Positions 9,084 to 17,593 are shown, numbered from the stretch's first letter. The stretch: DNA of 64,000 nt from PNAI01 sp035501735 (GCA_035501735.1 DATJVR010000011.1:1-64000); one strand, 5' to 3'. Notes: generated from the letters alone by a model not told the origin. Program-made: numbers and translations.

Positions 9084-9953
9084 TTAATTCGTCTCGTAAC
9101 TTTGCCCGACCACGCCGCCGACCCGGTCGAAACCGGCCCTGGCCGGCTGGTAATCCTTGTTGATGGAAAGTGCCTTGGCGTAGGAGCCCGCCGCGCGCTC
9201 CTTGTCGCCGAGCCGCTCGTACGCGAGTCCGCGCGTGGTCCAGGCCTGCAGGTTGTTCGCGTCGGCCGCGACCGCATTGTCGAGATCGCTCACCGCCGCC
9301 TTGTAATCCTTGATCGCGATGTAGCTCTGGCCGCGCGCGATGAACGGCTCCGCCTCGTTTTGCGTCAGCCCGATGGCGGTCGAGAAGTCGTCAATCGCGA
9401 ACTGATGCTGGCGCTGGCCCTGATAGAGCAGCCCGCGATTGTAGTAGCCCTGCGCGCTGTCCGGACGCAGCGATATCGCCTTGTTGAAATCGTTGAACGC
9501 GCTGAGCGCCTGTTTGCGCTGCCGGTAGACGATGCCGCGCCCGAGGTAAGCCTGGGCGTAATTCGGATCGAGCGCGATCGCTTTGTTGTAGTCGGCAAGC
9601 GCGAGGTCGTAGCGATTGGTCTGCCGGTAGATTACGCCGCGATTGGCGTAGGCCTGCGCGTAATTCGGGTCGAGCGCGATCGCCTTGTTGAAGTCGGCGA
9701 GCGCTTCCTGGAAACGGCCGCCCTGGCCGTACACCGAGCCGCGCACGTTGTAGGCCTGCGGATCGTTCGGGTTGCGCGCGACCACCTCGCTGAGCGACGC
9801 GATGTTGGCCGGAGAGGCCGCCACGCGGCTGTCTTCGGTCTCCGCCGACGTGATCGGCAGATTCGGAGTCTGGCACGCCGTAAGCGCGCAAGCCGCCGTC
9901 AGCAGCGCCGCGCCCACGAGATTCCCCTGCAATCGAATCGCCATTCCAATCAT
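9084..9953 (-). CDS. TPR-repeat lipoprotein
   Basis: 289 residues with a type II signal and lipobox (LLTAACALTAC, lipidated Cys at about residue 27), followed by about six tetratricopeptide repeats up to the C-terminus. The third and fourth repeats are almost identical (NKAIALDPNYAQAY, then RG and YRQ) and their DNA is nearly identical as well (around 9540-9600 and 9640-9700), which suggests recent internal duplication. It resembles NlpI-type outer-membrane scaffolds that organise peptidoglycan enzymes, but the partner is unknown. ATG 9953 and an in-frame ATG at 9944 are both possible starts. Confidence 0.85.
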   Translation of the reverse strand: MIGMAIRLQGNLVGAALLTAACALTACQTPNLPITSAETEDSRVAASPANIASLSEVVARNPNDPQAYNVRGSVYGQGGRFQEALADFNKAIALDPNYAQAYANRGVIYRQTNRYDLALADYNKAIALDPNYAQAYLGRGIVYRQRKQALSAFNDFNKAISLRPDSAQGYYNRGLLYQGQRQHQFAIDDFSTAIGLTQNEAEPFIARGQSYIAIKDYKAAVSDLDNAVAADANNLQAWTTRGLAYERLGDKERAAGSYAKALSINKDYQPARAGFDRVGGVVGQSYETN

Positions 9954-10125
9954 GCGCTGCCTCGCCCTTGGCCTCGCTCGCGTGCGGCAGGTTATTTTTC
10001 AATCGTTAATTATCTCAATGAATGCGGCGAACTTACAACCACGGTCCGCTGGCCGGAAAAACAATGGCGCGCGCCAAGGGGTCGCCTCGGCCCGCGCCAT
10101 AAATCTGCGTCTCTGGCGTGCGCGA

Positions 10126-10446
10126 TCAGCGCGGACCGCCCCGACCGGGACCGCCGCGACCTCCGCCGCCCGGGCCGCCACTCCGACCGCCACCGCCCGG
10201 GCCGGCGCCGGGTCCGCCAAAGGCGGGCTTCGGCTTCATCGGCAACAGGCCTTCGCGCTGCAAACGCTTGCGCGCGAGCTTGCGGGCGCGGCGCACCGCT
10301 TCCGCTTTTTCCCGAGCCTTCTTTTCCGATGGTTTTTCGTAATGGCCGCGAAGCTTCATTTCGCGGAAAATCCCCTCGCGCTGCATCTTTTTCTTGAGCG
10401 CCTTGAGGGCCTGGTCGACGTTATTGTCCCGGACGAGAACCTGCAC
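10126..10446 (-). CDS. rpsU: 30S ribosomal protein S21 with Gly/Arg-rich tail
   Basis: Small-subunit ribosomal protein bS21, which sits near the anti-Shine-Dalgarno end of 16S rRNA. The core VQVLVRDNNVDQALKALKKK continues through EKPSEKKAREKAEAVRRARK, typical of S21. It starts with GTG at 10446, preceded by AAGGAAGGA (about 10451-10459). The protein is 106 residues against about 70-90 for most S21 proteins; the last 30 residues are made almost only of Gly, Pro and Arg. The mRNA leader can form a long hairpin (10477-10517). Frame extension upstream of the GTG is not S21-like. Confidence 0.92.
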   Translation of the reverse strand: MQVLVRDNNVDQALKALKKKMQREGIFREMKLRGHYEKPSEKKAREKAEAVRRARKLARKRLQREGLLPMKPKPAFGGPGAGPGGGGRSGGPGGGGRGGPGRGGPR

Positions 10447-10476
10447 GCGTGATCCTTCCTTCTCGAATTGTGAATG

Positions 10477-10517
10477 GAGCCCGCCACAGCGCCATCGTGC
10501 GCTGTATGCGCGGGCTC
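10477..10517 (-). promoter_or_regulatory. hairpin in the rpsU leader
   Basis: Inverted repeat GAGCCCGC (10477-10484) with GCGGGCTC (10510-10517), and inside it ACAGCGC (10486-10492) with GCGCTGT (10499-10505). Together these give a two-part stem with a 6-base loop ending about 18 bases before the rpsU ribosome-binding site. No U-tract follows, so it is not an obvious terminator. A role in S21 autoregulation is only a guess. Confidence 0.4.
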
Positions 10518-10575
10518 TCGATTGGCCGCGCATGTAGCAGAAACGGGCGGTAAAGTCCATGGTTTCAGGGCTGGC

Positions 10576-11232
10576 TCATCTGCCGACCCAGTTGGCCGGA
10601 TACATGGCCAGGAGACTTGCCTTTTCGTCGCCGGTCAGCGGAAAAAATCGCGCCGTTGGCGATGCGAATGCGGCTGGTCGGCACGGCGCCGGACGTCCGC
10701 ACATGAGCTTGGTGGGGTCGGCGTTATGACCGAGCCCGATCGCATGGCCGAGCTCGTGCGTAATCACATTGCGGGCGACATTCGGGAGCGTCAACGGCAA
10801 CAGATGCGCGCTGCGTATTGCCGCGACCGCCTTTTGCAGAGCCAGCGATCGGAAAGAAAACGAGATAAAGTCGCCGTCCGACAGCGCCACGACAATGTCG
10901 CCGGCGATCCGGCGAACGGACTGCGGCAAATCCTGGGATCCGCGGCCATTCAAAGCCGCTTCGCTCAGCATTGCGAGGTCGCCGACCGGAATGGCGCCGG
11001 CGGTCTCCGTCACCGCGCCCAATCGAAACTTGCTTCCAATCTCGGCGAAGGTCCGGTTCCAGTAATCGACCGCGTCGTGCACGAGCTGCACGCGCTCGTC
11101 CTTGCCCTGATACAGCGCGGTGACAGACGGCACCTTCGTCCATGGCCTCCCCCATGCGCCTTGCGTCCGCGCCTGCGACCACGGGGCGAGCGAAAAAATC
11201 GCGCCCAGGATGAGCTGTCTTCGGTCCATCAT
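10576..11232 (-). CDS. matrixin-type (metzincin) secreted metalloprotease
   Basis: 218-residue protein. N-terminal signal (MMDRRQLILGAIFSLAPWSQA), then a short zinc-protease domain with the complete metzincin motif HELGHAIGLGH (HExxHxxGxxH), which binds zinc through three histidines. The following NADPTKLMCG places a methionine where the metzincin Met-turn is expected. It resembles small M10/matrixin-like enzymes. Start 11232 is preferred over an upstream start at 11364 because the signal peptide begins at the MM and the upstream part overlaps purK. It lies 32 bases downstream of purK on the same strand, so read-through from purEK is possible. Substrate unknown. Confidence 0.8.
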   Translation of the reverse strand: MMDRRQLILGAIFSLAPWSQARTQGAWGRPWTKVPSVTALYQGKDERVQLVHDAVDYWNRTFAEIGSKFRLGAVTETAGAIPVGDLAMLSEAALNGRGSQDLPQSVRRIAGDIVVALSDGDFISFSFRSLALQKAVAAIRSAHLLPLTLPNVARNVITHELGHAIGLGHNADPTKLMCGRPAPCRPAAFASPTARFFPLTGDEKASLLAMYPANWVGR

Positions 11233-11264
11233 TTTAGATATAGGTCGCCGCGCGCGACGCGCTG

Positions 11265-12350
11265 TCAATCCGAAAAAACGCGCGTGACGTGGCCCATCTT
11301 TCGGCCCGGCCGCGCTTCCTTCTTGCCATAGAGATGCACAGCCGCGCCGGGGGCGCTCAGCCATTTGGGGTAGGTTTCGATCTCGTCGCCGATCAGGTTG
11401 GTCATTTCAACGCGGCCGTGCCGGATCGGCTTTGCCAGCGGCCAGCCGGCGACCGCGCGGATGTGCTGCTCGAATTGGGAGACCGAGGCGCCGTCCAGGG
11501 TCCAGTGCCCGGAATTATGCACCCGCGGCGCGATCTCGTTGACCAGCACTGTATGACTCTTGCCGTTACGCACGACGAACATCTCGACCGCCAGCACGCC
11601 GACGTAGTCGAAGGCGTGAGCAATGCGTTGCGCGATGGCCCGCGCCTCGCGCGCGATCGCCGGAGTGACCGAGGCCGGGACGAGTGACGTCTTGAGAATG
11701 TGCTCGCGATGCTTATTCTCGGTGACGTCGAAGGCGACGACCTTGCCGTCGCGCGAACGCGCCGCCACCACCGAGACTTCGCGCTCGAAATTCACGAACC
11801 CTTCCAGGATGCAGGGCGCGTGCCGCAACTTGCGCCACGCCGCGTTGGGATCGGCGCCCTTGGCGATTTTGGCCTGGCCCTTGCCGTCATAGCCGAGCCG
11901 GCGGGTTTTCAGCACGGCCGACAAGCCGATCTTTGCGGCGGCATCTGCAAGCTGTGTCGCGCTATGAACCGACGCATAGGGCGCGGTCGGAATTTTCAGC
12001 TTGGCGATGAAGTTCTTCTCGCTCAAACGGTCTTGTGTGATCTCCAGCACCTTGGGATCCGGCAGCACCGGCAGGCGCGCCGCGAGAAACGCCGCACATT
12101 TCGCCGGTACATTTTCGAATTCATAGGTGACCACGTCGACCGCGTCGGCAAATGCCGCCAGCGCACTCCAATCGTCATAGTCCGCGCAGGTCGAGCGCCG
12201 CGCCACGTCGAAGGCGCACGAATCCTTTTCCGGCGCGTAGATGTGACACTGAAACCCGAGCCGCGCCGCAGCCAGCGCCAGCATGCGCCCGAGCTGCCCG
12301 CCGCCGAGTATGCCGATCGTCGCGCCGGCTTTGAGCGCGCCAGCGTTCAC
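11265..12350 (-). CDS. purK: 5-(carboxyamino)imidazole ribonucleotide synthase
   Basis: 361-residue ATP-grasp enzyme of purine synthesis: AIR + bicarbonate + ATP gives N5-CAIR. The N-terminus has GILGGGQLGRMLALAA, the middle RRLGYDGKGQ and the acidic metal-site region VEMFVVRNG followed by VNEIAPRVHNSGHWT, all typical of PurK. The start overlaps the purE stop by 4 bases, so the two are translationally coupled. PurE uses its product directly. The C-terminus is slightly extended and Arg-rich. Confidence 0.96.
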   Translation of the reverse strand: MNAGALKAGATIGILGGGQLGRMLALAAARLGFQCHIYAPEKDSCAFDVARRSTCADYDDWSALAAFADAVDVVTYEFENVPAKCAAFLAARLPVLPDPKVLEITQDRLSEKNFIAKLKIPTAPYASVHSATQLADAAAKIGLSAVLKTRRLGYDGKGQAKIAKGADPNAAWRKLRHAPCILEGFVNFEREVSVVAARSRDGKVVAFDVTENKHREHILKTSLVPASVTPAIAREARAIAQRIAHAFDYVGVLAVEMFVVRNGKSHTVLVNEIAPRVHNSGHWTLDGASVSQFEQHIRAVAGWPLAKPIRHGRVEMTNLIGDEIETYPKWLSAPGAAVHLYGKKEARPGRKMGHVTRVFSD

Positions 12351-12841
12351 GTGGCGTCCTCGCTCGGACGTTTTTTTACGCTTTTGGTCTGCTTGGCGCG
12401 CCAGCTGTCGAGCCGCTTGGCCAGCCGCGGATCGCTGAGCGCGAGCACCGCGGCCGCGAGCAGCGCCGCATTGACCGCGCCCGCCTTGCCGATCGCGAGC
12501 GTGCCGACCGGAACGCCTGCCGGCATCTGCATGATCGAGAGCAGCGAATCCTTGCCGTCGAGCGCGCTGGTCTTCATCGGCACGCCGAAGACCGGCAGCG
12601 AGGTCAGTGCCGCGGTCATGCCGGGCAGGTGGGCCGCGCCGCCCGCGCCCGCGATCACCACCTTGAAGCCCGCCGAGCGCGCCGATTTGGCGAATTTGTA
12701 GAGCCGGTCCGGGGTGCGGTGCGCGGAGATGATCTTCGCCTCATAGCCCACGCCGAGCGCGTCGAGCGTCTGCGCGGCATAAGTCATGGTGGACCAGTCG
12801 GACTGGCTGCCCATGATGATCGCGACTGGCTTTGCCCCCAT
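12347..12841 (-). CDS. purE: N5-carboxyaminoimidazole ribonucleotide mutase
   Basis: 164-residue class I PurE. It converts N5-CAIR to CAIR in de novo purine synthesis, acting after PurK. Visible signatures are IMGSQSDWSTM near the N-terminus, the SAHRTPDRLYKFAKSA loop with the catalytic histidine, and VIAGAGGAAHLPGMTAALT. It is the first gene of the minus-strand purE-purK pair, with a consensus-like promoter 30-60 bases upstream. The C-terminal 20 residues are Lys/Arg-rich. Confidence 0.96.
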   Translation of the reverse strand: MGAKPVAIIMGSQSDWSTMTYAAQTLDALGVGYEAKIISAHRTPDRLYKFAKSARSAGFKVVIAGAGGAAHLPGMTAALTSLPVFGVPMKTSALDGKDSLLSIMQMPAGVPVGTLAIGKAGAVNAALLAAAVLALSDPRLAKRLDSWRAKQTKSVKKRPSEDAT

Positions 12842-12877
12842 GATTCGCTTTTGACGTCCCGCGAAAGGAAGCGGCGG

Positions 12878-12905
12878 ATTATAGGTTCGAGCCGGGCGCG
12901 CGCAA
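12878..12905 (-). promoter_or_regulatory. sigma70-type promoter for purEK
   Basis: On the minus strand, TTGCGC (12905-12900), a 16-base spacer and a perfect TATAAT (12883-12878). This predicts a transcript start near 12871 and a leader of about 30 bases before the purE ATG at 12841. Confidence 0.6.
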
Positions 12906-12948
12906 GGCGAAATGGAATAGCTGTCCCGCAGGAAGCGCAGCGGATTTT

Positions 12949-13155
12949 TTAGGCAATGATGTCGGGCGTGAGCTGGTCTTCGATCGCGATGATGCGATCA
13001 CGCAGGATGAGCTTGCGTTTCTTCAGCCGTTGGACCTGCAGGAGATCGGCGCTGGGCGCATTGTGCAGTGCCTCGATTGCGGCATCGAGGTCGCGATGTT
13101 CCTGTCTCAGGCGCGCCAATTGCGCCTTGAGTTCGCGTTCTTCCTCTTGCGTCAT
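12949..13155 (-). CDS. DUF465 (YdcH-like) small coiled-coil protein
   Basis: 68-residue, highly charged helical protein of the DUF465 family. The pattern ELKAQLARLRQEHRDLDAAI, then QRLKKRKLILRDRI, is diagnostic: heptads, then the KRxKLxLKDxI motif near the C-terminus. Start MTQEEERE at 13155 gives the usual family length. In-frame starts at 13251 or 13425 would add a leader with no family resemblance, although MRIQDF at 13251 cannot be fully excluded. Function is unknown; a second member lies divergently at 13508. Confidence 0.8.
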   Translation of the reverse strand: MTQEEERELKAQLARLRQEHRDLDAAIEALHNAPSADLLQVQRLKKRKLILRDRIIAIEDQLTPDIIA

Positions 13156-13507
13156 CGCGGCCGCGTCACCGGGGTTTGTGAAATCCACCACTATTGGATT
13201 TTCAATTCCCGGCGCAGCGCCTGGTATCAGCACAAAATCTTGAATTCGCATGACTTTCGTGGCCCGCTGATTCGATGAGCACACAAACAGCCACGGCTTC
13301 CGTTTTTGCCGCCGGCTTCCAAAAACGTAGGCGATTATTGCGCCTCTGCAAGACAGCATCAAGCTGACGGTTAAATTGGCCTGTACGATATTGGGAATAT
13401 GCTGGGGAATTGCTGCAGCGCACAAAAGAAGTAATCGACTCTTAGCCGACCGCGTGGCAAAATTGTCATGTTACGTCAGGCTCAAATCTGACCAGGAGAA
13501 CCCTCAC
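13156..13507. other. 352-base region between two divergent DUF465 genes
   Basis: Non-coding stretch between two divergent DUF465 genes; it must hold both promoters. It is less GC-rich than the neighbours in places (13400-13470). The only clear element is the ribosome-binding site AGGAG at 13494-13498 for the plus-strand gene. Open frames across it lack any recognisable protein sequence. I see no RNA gene. Confidence 0.4.
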
Positions 13508-13693
13508 ATGGCCATTCACGCGCATCTTGTGGAATTGGAAAAGCGGCACCGTGCGCTGGAGGAAGAAATCGCAGAAGAAATGATGCATCCATCGTCGGAC
13601 AATCTGAAGATCGCGGAGTTGAAACGTCGGAAGTTGCAGGTGAAGGACGAAATCACGCGGCTCCAAAATGAGACCGGCACCAGCGTTCACTGA
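13508..13693 (+). CDS. DUF465 (YdcH-like) small coiled-coil protein
   Basis: 61 residues: MAIHAHLVELEKRHRALEEE, then IAELKRRKLQVKDEITRLQ. This is the textbook DUF465 layout, with one long amphipathic helix, an acidic middle and a basic KRRKLxxKDEI motif. AGGAG at 13494-13498 is 9 bases upstream of the ATG. It is a monocistronic unit ending in a hairpin with a U-rich tail (13732-13771). It is the divergent neighbour of another DUF465 gene; both are short enough to work as dimerising helices. Confidence 0.85.
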   Translation: MAIHAHLVELEKRHRALEEEIAEEMMHPSSDNLKIAELKRRKLQVKDEITRLQNETGTSVH

Positions 13694-13731
13694 ATTGCCG
13701 ATCGTCATTGGTTTGTGACCGTTGAATATCA

Positions 13732-13771
13732 GCCGCCGGCTCTCTGAGATGAGGCCGGCGGTGTTGTTTTG
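13732..13771 (+). terminator. intrinsic terminator after the DUF465 gene
   Basis: CCGCCGGC (13733-13740) pairs with GCCGGCGG (13754-13761), with a 13-base loop, followed by TGTTGTTTTG. It lies 40 bases after the stop codon of the DUF465 gene and before the Bug-type gene. Confidence 0.65.
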
Positions 13772-13807
13772 TCGCAGCGAGTGTCGGGACACGCGGGGGA
13801 GAATTTT

Positions 13808-14797
13808 ATGAAAAAATCCAACCGGAAACTAACGCTGTTGGCATTGGCCCTGACCATGGCCGCCGCGGCCATCGGCGGCGGGCAGGCGATCGCGCAGGAT
13901 TATCCCAGCAAGGTGATCACCATCGTCGTGCCGTACCCGCCGGGCGGCGGCGTGGATGTGCTGGCGCGCGTGGTCGCGGAAAAGCTTTCCGCCGGGCTGA
14001 AGACGCAGGTCGTGGTCGACAATCGCGGCGGAGGCGGCGGCACCCAGGGCACCCGTTCGGTCGCCAAGGCCGAACCCGACGGCTATACGCTGTTGCTCGG
14101 CCACACCGGCACCATCTCGATCAACCCGACGCTCTACACCCACGCCGGTTATGACCCGCGCAAGGATTTCGCCCCGATCGGCCTGATCGGTTCCATGCCG
14201 GTGGCGCTTATCGCGCATCCGTCGTTCCCGGCCAAGACCGCGGCTGAATTCATCGCGCTCGCCAAGAAGGACGCCGGCAAGATCAACATCGGCACCTCGG
14301 CGATCGGTACCGGCTCCTACATGTGCGCCGAGATGTTCAAGGCCATGGCCGGCATCGACGTCACCCTCGTGCCCTATCGCGGTACGGCGCCGCTGATGAA
14401 CGATCTGCTCGGCGGCCACGTGCCGATCGCATTCGGCGTGCTGCCGCCTGCGCTCGGCAATCTCGAGGCCGGCAAGCTGCGCGCCCTCGCGGTGACCGGA
14501 GAAAAGCGCTTCAGCCTGTTGCCGGACGTGCCGACCGTCGCCGAATCCGGCCTGCCCGGATTTGTCGCGGTCCTCCACTATGGCCTGCTCGCGCCCGCCG
14601 GCACGCCGAAGCCGATCGTCGATCGGCTCAACAAGGAGCTGGTCGCGCTGGTCAAAACCGATGAGGTCAGCAAGCGCATCCACACCGAAGGCGGCGACCC
14701 GATGACCTCTTCGCCCGCCGAATATGCCACCGACATCGATCAGGAAGAGAAGAAGTGGGCCGCGCTGATCAAGAAGCTCAATCTCAAGGTCGATTGA
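13808..14797 (+). CDS. Bug-family tripartite tricarboxylate transporter substrate-binding protein
   Basis: 329 residues: Sec signal (MKKSNRKLTLLALALTMAAA to AIAQ), then the Bug/TctC fold beginning YPSKVITIVVPYPPGGGVDV. Other family marks are VVVDNRGGGGGTQGT, AKAEPDGYTLLLGHTGT, the FAPIGLIG strand, VPYRGTAPLMNDLLGGHVP and the C-terminal APAGTPKPIVDRLN. Such periplasmic proteins bind carboxylates or amides. No TctA/TctB membrane partners are beside it; orphan Bug proteins are common. Start 13808 is preceded by GGGGGAGAA. Confidence 0.92.
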   Translation: MKKSNRKLTLLALALTMAAAAIGGGQAIAQDYPSKVITIVVPYPPGGGVDVLARVVAEKLSAGLKTQVVVDNRGGGGGTQGTRSVAKAEPDGYTLLLGHTGTISINPTLYTHAGYDPRKDFAPIGLIGSMPVALIAHPSFPAKTAAEFIALAKKDAGKINIGTSAIGTGSYMCAEMFKAMAGIDVTLVPYRGTAPLMNDLLGGHVPIAFGVLPPALGNLEAGKLRALAVTGEKRFSLLPDVPTVAESGLPGFVAVLHYGLLAPAGTPKPIVDRLNKELVALVKTDEVSKRIHTEGGDPMTSSPAEYATDIDQEEKKWAALIKKLNLKVD

Positions 14798-14985
14798 CGT
14801 TCGCACCCCGGTCCGGATAAACAAAATTTAATTTTCGCGTCATCTGCAAAATTCTCCATTGCTTGGAATCTCTTAGGCCGATCGTCAGGTTCATGTAAGG
14901 ATCGCGCCTGATCGGTGAATTTGTCACATCCACAAGGAGCGAATATACCGGCCAAGGGGCGATTCACATCATACGAGCTGAGCCT

Positions 14986-15861
14986 TTGCTTCGGCCGGTC
15001 CCTCTTTTTCTCCGCTCTTGCGGAAATTTATTTGAATGTGCTTGGTCGCGTATCATCAACTTGCGCGACGTGTGTTTTGACACCTCTGCGGCGTCTTTTT
15101 ACGCGCGGCTCTGCAAAGACGGTTACGATCCCGAATCGCACATCGATGTCGTTCCCGATCATCGGTTGATCTATCTTTGCGTTCCCAAGAGCGCGACCAC
15201 CTCGATCAAGATGATCTTGAGCGCGTTGGCCGGTCGCGATGCGACCTCGATCCGCGAACTCCACAAGCGCAAATATTCCGGCCTGAAATCTCCCACGCTC
15301 GTCGGCCTTTCGGTCTTTCATAAGCTTGCAACCGACTCGCGCACCTTCCGATTCTCCTTCGTGCGCAACCCGTACGCGCGGCTTGTCTCCGCCTGGGCCG
15401 ACAAGTTCCGCGACAAATCGCTGAGCTCGTGCGACTCGTTCGTCGATCAATATTTGACCCACAACTGGACGATCGGCTCGTCGAAAAAATCCGCCGGCCA
15501 CACGTTGTCCTTTGCGCGGTTCGTCGAATTTGCCGCTGCCACGGCCGGCCAGCGCATCGACGCGCATTGGCAATTGCAGGACGATCTCCTCGATGTCCCC
15601 GCGCTCAAGCTGGATCTGATCGGCAAGGTCGAAAATTTCGACCGCGACATGGCCAAGGTTCTCGATCACGTCGGTGCCGACCATCATCTGCGGCAGGCGG
15701 TGGGGGTGCACATGAACGCGTCGCGTCACGAGCCCTGGCCGAAATACTATACCCGCGCGCTTGCCGACCGAGTCTACCGCGCTTATGAACGCGACTTTGA
15801 TCGCTTCCGCTATCCGCGGACGATCCCGGTATCGCAAATCGAGGCGGTTTCTCAAGTTTGA
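14986..15861 (+). CDS. sulfotransferase family protein (uncertain start)
   Basis: About 291 residues. The 5'-phosphosulfate loop is LCVPKSATTSIKM and the 3'-phosphate motif is FVRNPYARLVSAW, as in carbohydrate sulfotransferases of the Sulfotransfer_2 type, which move sulfate from PAPS to sugars. No ATG lies upstream in frame after the TAA at 14896. The first usable start is TTG at 14986, with later TTG/GTG around 15060, and AAGGAG at 14934-14939 has no normal start codon behind it. The region (about 14800-15060) is AT-richer than its neighbours. It stands alone; probably acquired or with a damaged 5' end. Confidence 0.75.
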   Translation: MLRPVPLFLRSCGNLFECAWSRIINLRDVCFDTSAASFYARLCKDGYDPESHIDVVPDHRLIYLCVPKSATTSIKMILSALAGRDATSIRELHKRKYSGLKSPTLVGLSVFHKLATDSRTFRFSFVRNPYARLVSAWADKFRDKSLSSCDSFVDQYLTHNWTIGSSKKSAGHTLSFARFVEFAAATAGQRIDAHWQLQDDLLDVPALKLDLIGKVENFDRDMAKVLDHVGADHHLRQAVGVHMNASRHEPWPKYYTRALADRVYRAYERDFDRFRYPRTIPVSQIEAVSQV

Positions 15862-15964
15862 ATGGTACCAGATCGAGCGCATCGATCTCGACGCCGAGCA
15901 CGAAGCAATATCGTCCACAGAAATTCGCAATCGGCTGAGTATGAGCGCGAAGTAAAACCTGCGG

Positions 15965-17593
15965 CTACACCCCCTTCGCCATCTCGCGCAACTTGAATTT
16001 CTGAATTTTGCCGGTGGAAGTCTTCGGCAGTTCCGCGAACACCACGTGGCGCGGCACCTTGTAGCCGGCGAGATGTTTCTTGCACCACGCGATCAGATCG
16101 TCGCTCGTCACCTTCTGCCCCGGCTTGAGTTCGACGAACGCGCACGGCGTCTCGCCCCATTTCGCGTCCGGCTTGGCCACCACCGCCGCCGCCTGCACGG
16201 CGGGATGCTTGTAGAGCGCGTCCTCCACCTCGATCGACGAAATATTCTCGCCGCCCGAGATGATGATGTCCTTGGAGCGATCCTTGAGCTGGATGTAGCC
16301 GTCCGGATAGATCACGCCGAGATCGCCCGAGTGGAACCAGCCGCCCGCGAACGATTTCTCGGTCGAAGACTTGTTTTTCAGGTAGCCCTTCATCACCACA
16401 TTGCCGCGGAACATCACTTCGCCGAGCGTCTTGCCGTCGCGCGGCACCGGCTGCAGGGTCTTCGGGTCGAACACGTCGAGCCCTTCCAGCGGCACCAGCC
16501 GCACGCCCTGGCGCGCTTTTTTTGCCGCCTGCTCGGACGAAGAGAGCTTGTCCCATTCGCCGTGCCATTCGTTCACCGTGGCCGGGCCATAGGTTTCGGT
16601 CAGCCCATAGACATGCGTGACGTTGAAGCCCGCCTCCTTCATGGCGGCGAGCACGGCCTCCGGCGGCGGCGCTGCGGCGGTGACGAACTCGACCCGGCGG
16701 GGCAGGGGCTTCTTCTCGGCCGCCGGCGCATTGAGCAGGGTCGCCATCACGATCGGCGCGCCGCACAGATGCGTCACCTTATGCGTTGCGATCGCGTCGT
16801 ACATCAGCGGTGCGCGTACCCAGCGTAGGCACACATGCGTGCCGGCGACGGCGGAGATCGTCCACGGATAGCACCAGCCGTTGCAATGAAACATCGGCAG
16901 CGTCCAGAGATAGACCGGATGTCGGCCGATTCCGACCGACAGCACGTTGCCGACCGCCATCATGTAGGCGCCACGATGGTGATAGACCACGCCCTTGGGA
17001 TCGCCGGTGGTGCCCGAGGTGTAATTGAGCGCGATCGCGTCCCATTCGTCCTCCGGCATCGCCCAGGCGAAATCCGGATCGCCGGTTTTGAGAAAATCCT
17101 CGTATTCGATCGTGCCGATGCGCTCGCCCGCGCCTGAAAATTCCGCATCGTTATAGTCGATCACCAGCGGCTTCGCCTTGCAGAGCGCGAGCGCGTCCTT
17201 CACCACTTTGGAGAACTCGCGGTCGGCGATCAGCGCCTTGGCCTCGCCGTGATCCAAGATAAAAGCGATGATCGCCGCGTCGAGTCGCGTGTTGATCGTG
17301 TTGAGCACCGCGCCGAGCATTGGCACGCCGTAATGCGCCTCCAGCATGGCCGGCGTATTCGCGAGCACGGCCGACACCGTGTCGCCGCGCTTGATGCCGC
17401 GTTTTGTCAGCGCCGAGGCGAGCCGCCGCGCACGTGCGTAAAATTCTCTATACGAGCGTCGCAGCTTGCCGTGGATGACCGCCGTATGGTCGGGAAATAC
17501 CGAGGCCGCGCGCTCCAGCAGCGTCAGCGGCGTGAGCGGCTGGAAATTCGCCGCATTGCGGTCGAGATCGGTTTCGTATGGCGAGTTGGTCAT
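15965..17593 (-). CDS. AMP-dependent acyl-CoA synthetase
   Basis: 542-residue ANL-superfamily ligase: carboxylate + ATP + CoA gives acyl-CoA. Motifs in order are the P-loop YTSGTTGDPKGVVYHHRG, HVYGLTETYGPATVNEWH (substrate/AMP motif), WFHSGDLGVIYPDGYIQLKD, SGGENISSIEVED, and the catalytic lysine in LPKTSTGKIQKF (Lys529). It resembles medium-chain or 3-methylmercaptopropionyl-CoA (DmdB-like) ligases, but the substrate pocket cannot be judged here. The opening MTNSPYETDLDRNAANFQPL is typical of this subgroup. A 361-base gap separates it from the divergent gene at 17955. Confidence 0.92.
   Translation of the reverse strand: MTNSPYETDLDRNAANFQPLTPLTLLERAASVFPDHTAVIHGKLRRSYREFYARARRLASALTKRGIKRGDTVSAVLANTPAMLEAHYGVPMLGAVLNTINTRLDAAIIAFILDHGEAKALIADREFSKVVKDALALCKAKPLVIDYNDAEFSGAGERIGTIEYEDFLKTGDPDFAWAMPEDEWDAIALNYTSGTTGDPKGVVYHHRGAYMMAVGNVLSVGIGRHPVYLWTLPMFHCNGWCYPWTISAVAGTHVCLRWVRAPLMYDAIATHKVTHLCGAPIVMATLLNAPAAEKKPLPRRVEFVTAAAPPPEAVLAAMKEAGFNVTHVYGLTETYGPATVNEWHGEWDKLSSSEQAAKKARQGVRLVPLEGLDVFDPKTLQPVPRDGKTLGEVMFRGNVVMKGYLKNKSSTEKSFAGGWFHSGDLGVIYPDGYIQLKDRSKDIIISGGENISSIEVEDALYKHPAVQAAAVVAKPDAKWGETPCAFVELKPGQKVTSDDLIAWCKKHLAGYKVPRHVVFAELPKTSTGKIQKFKLREMAKGV

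Noticed and set aside
9540..9700. Short direct repeats resembling a CRISPR array
   Set aside because: The repeats are codons of TPR units in a coding frame, with no constant spacer length and no cas gene in the window.
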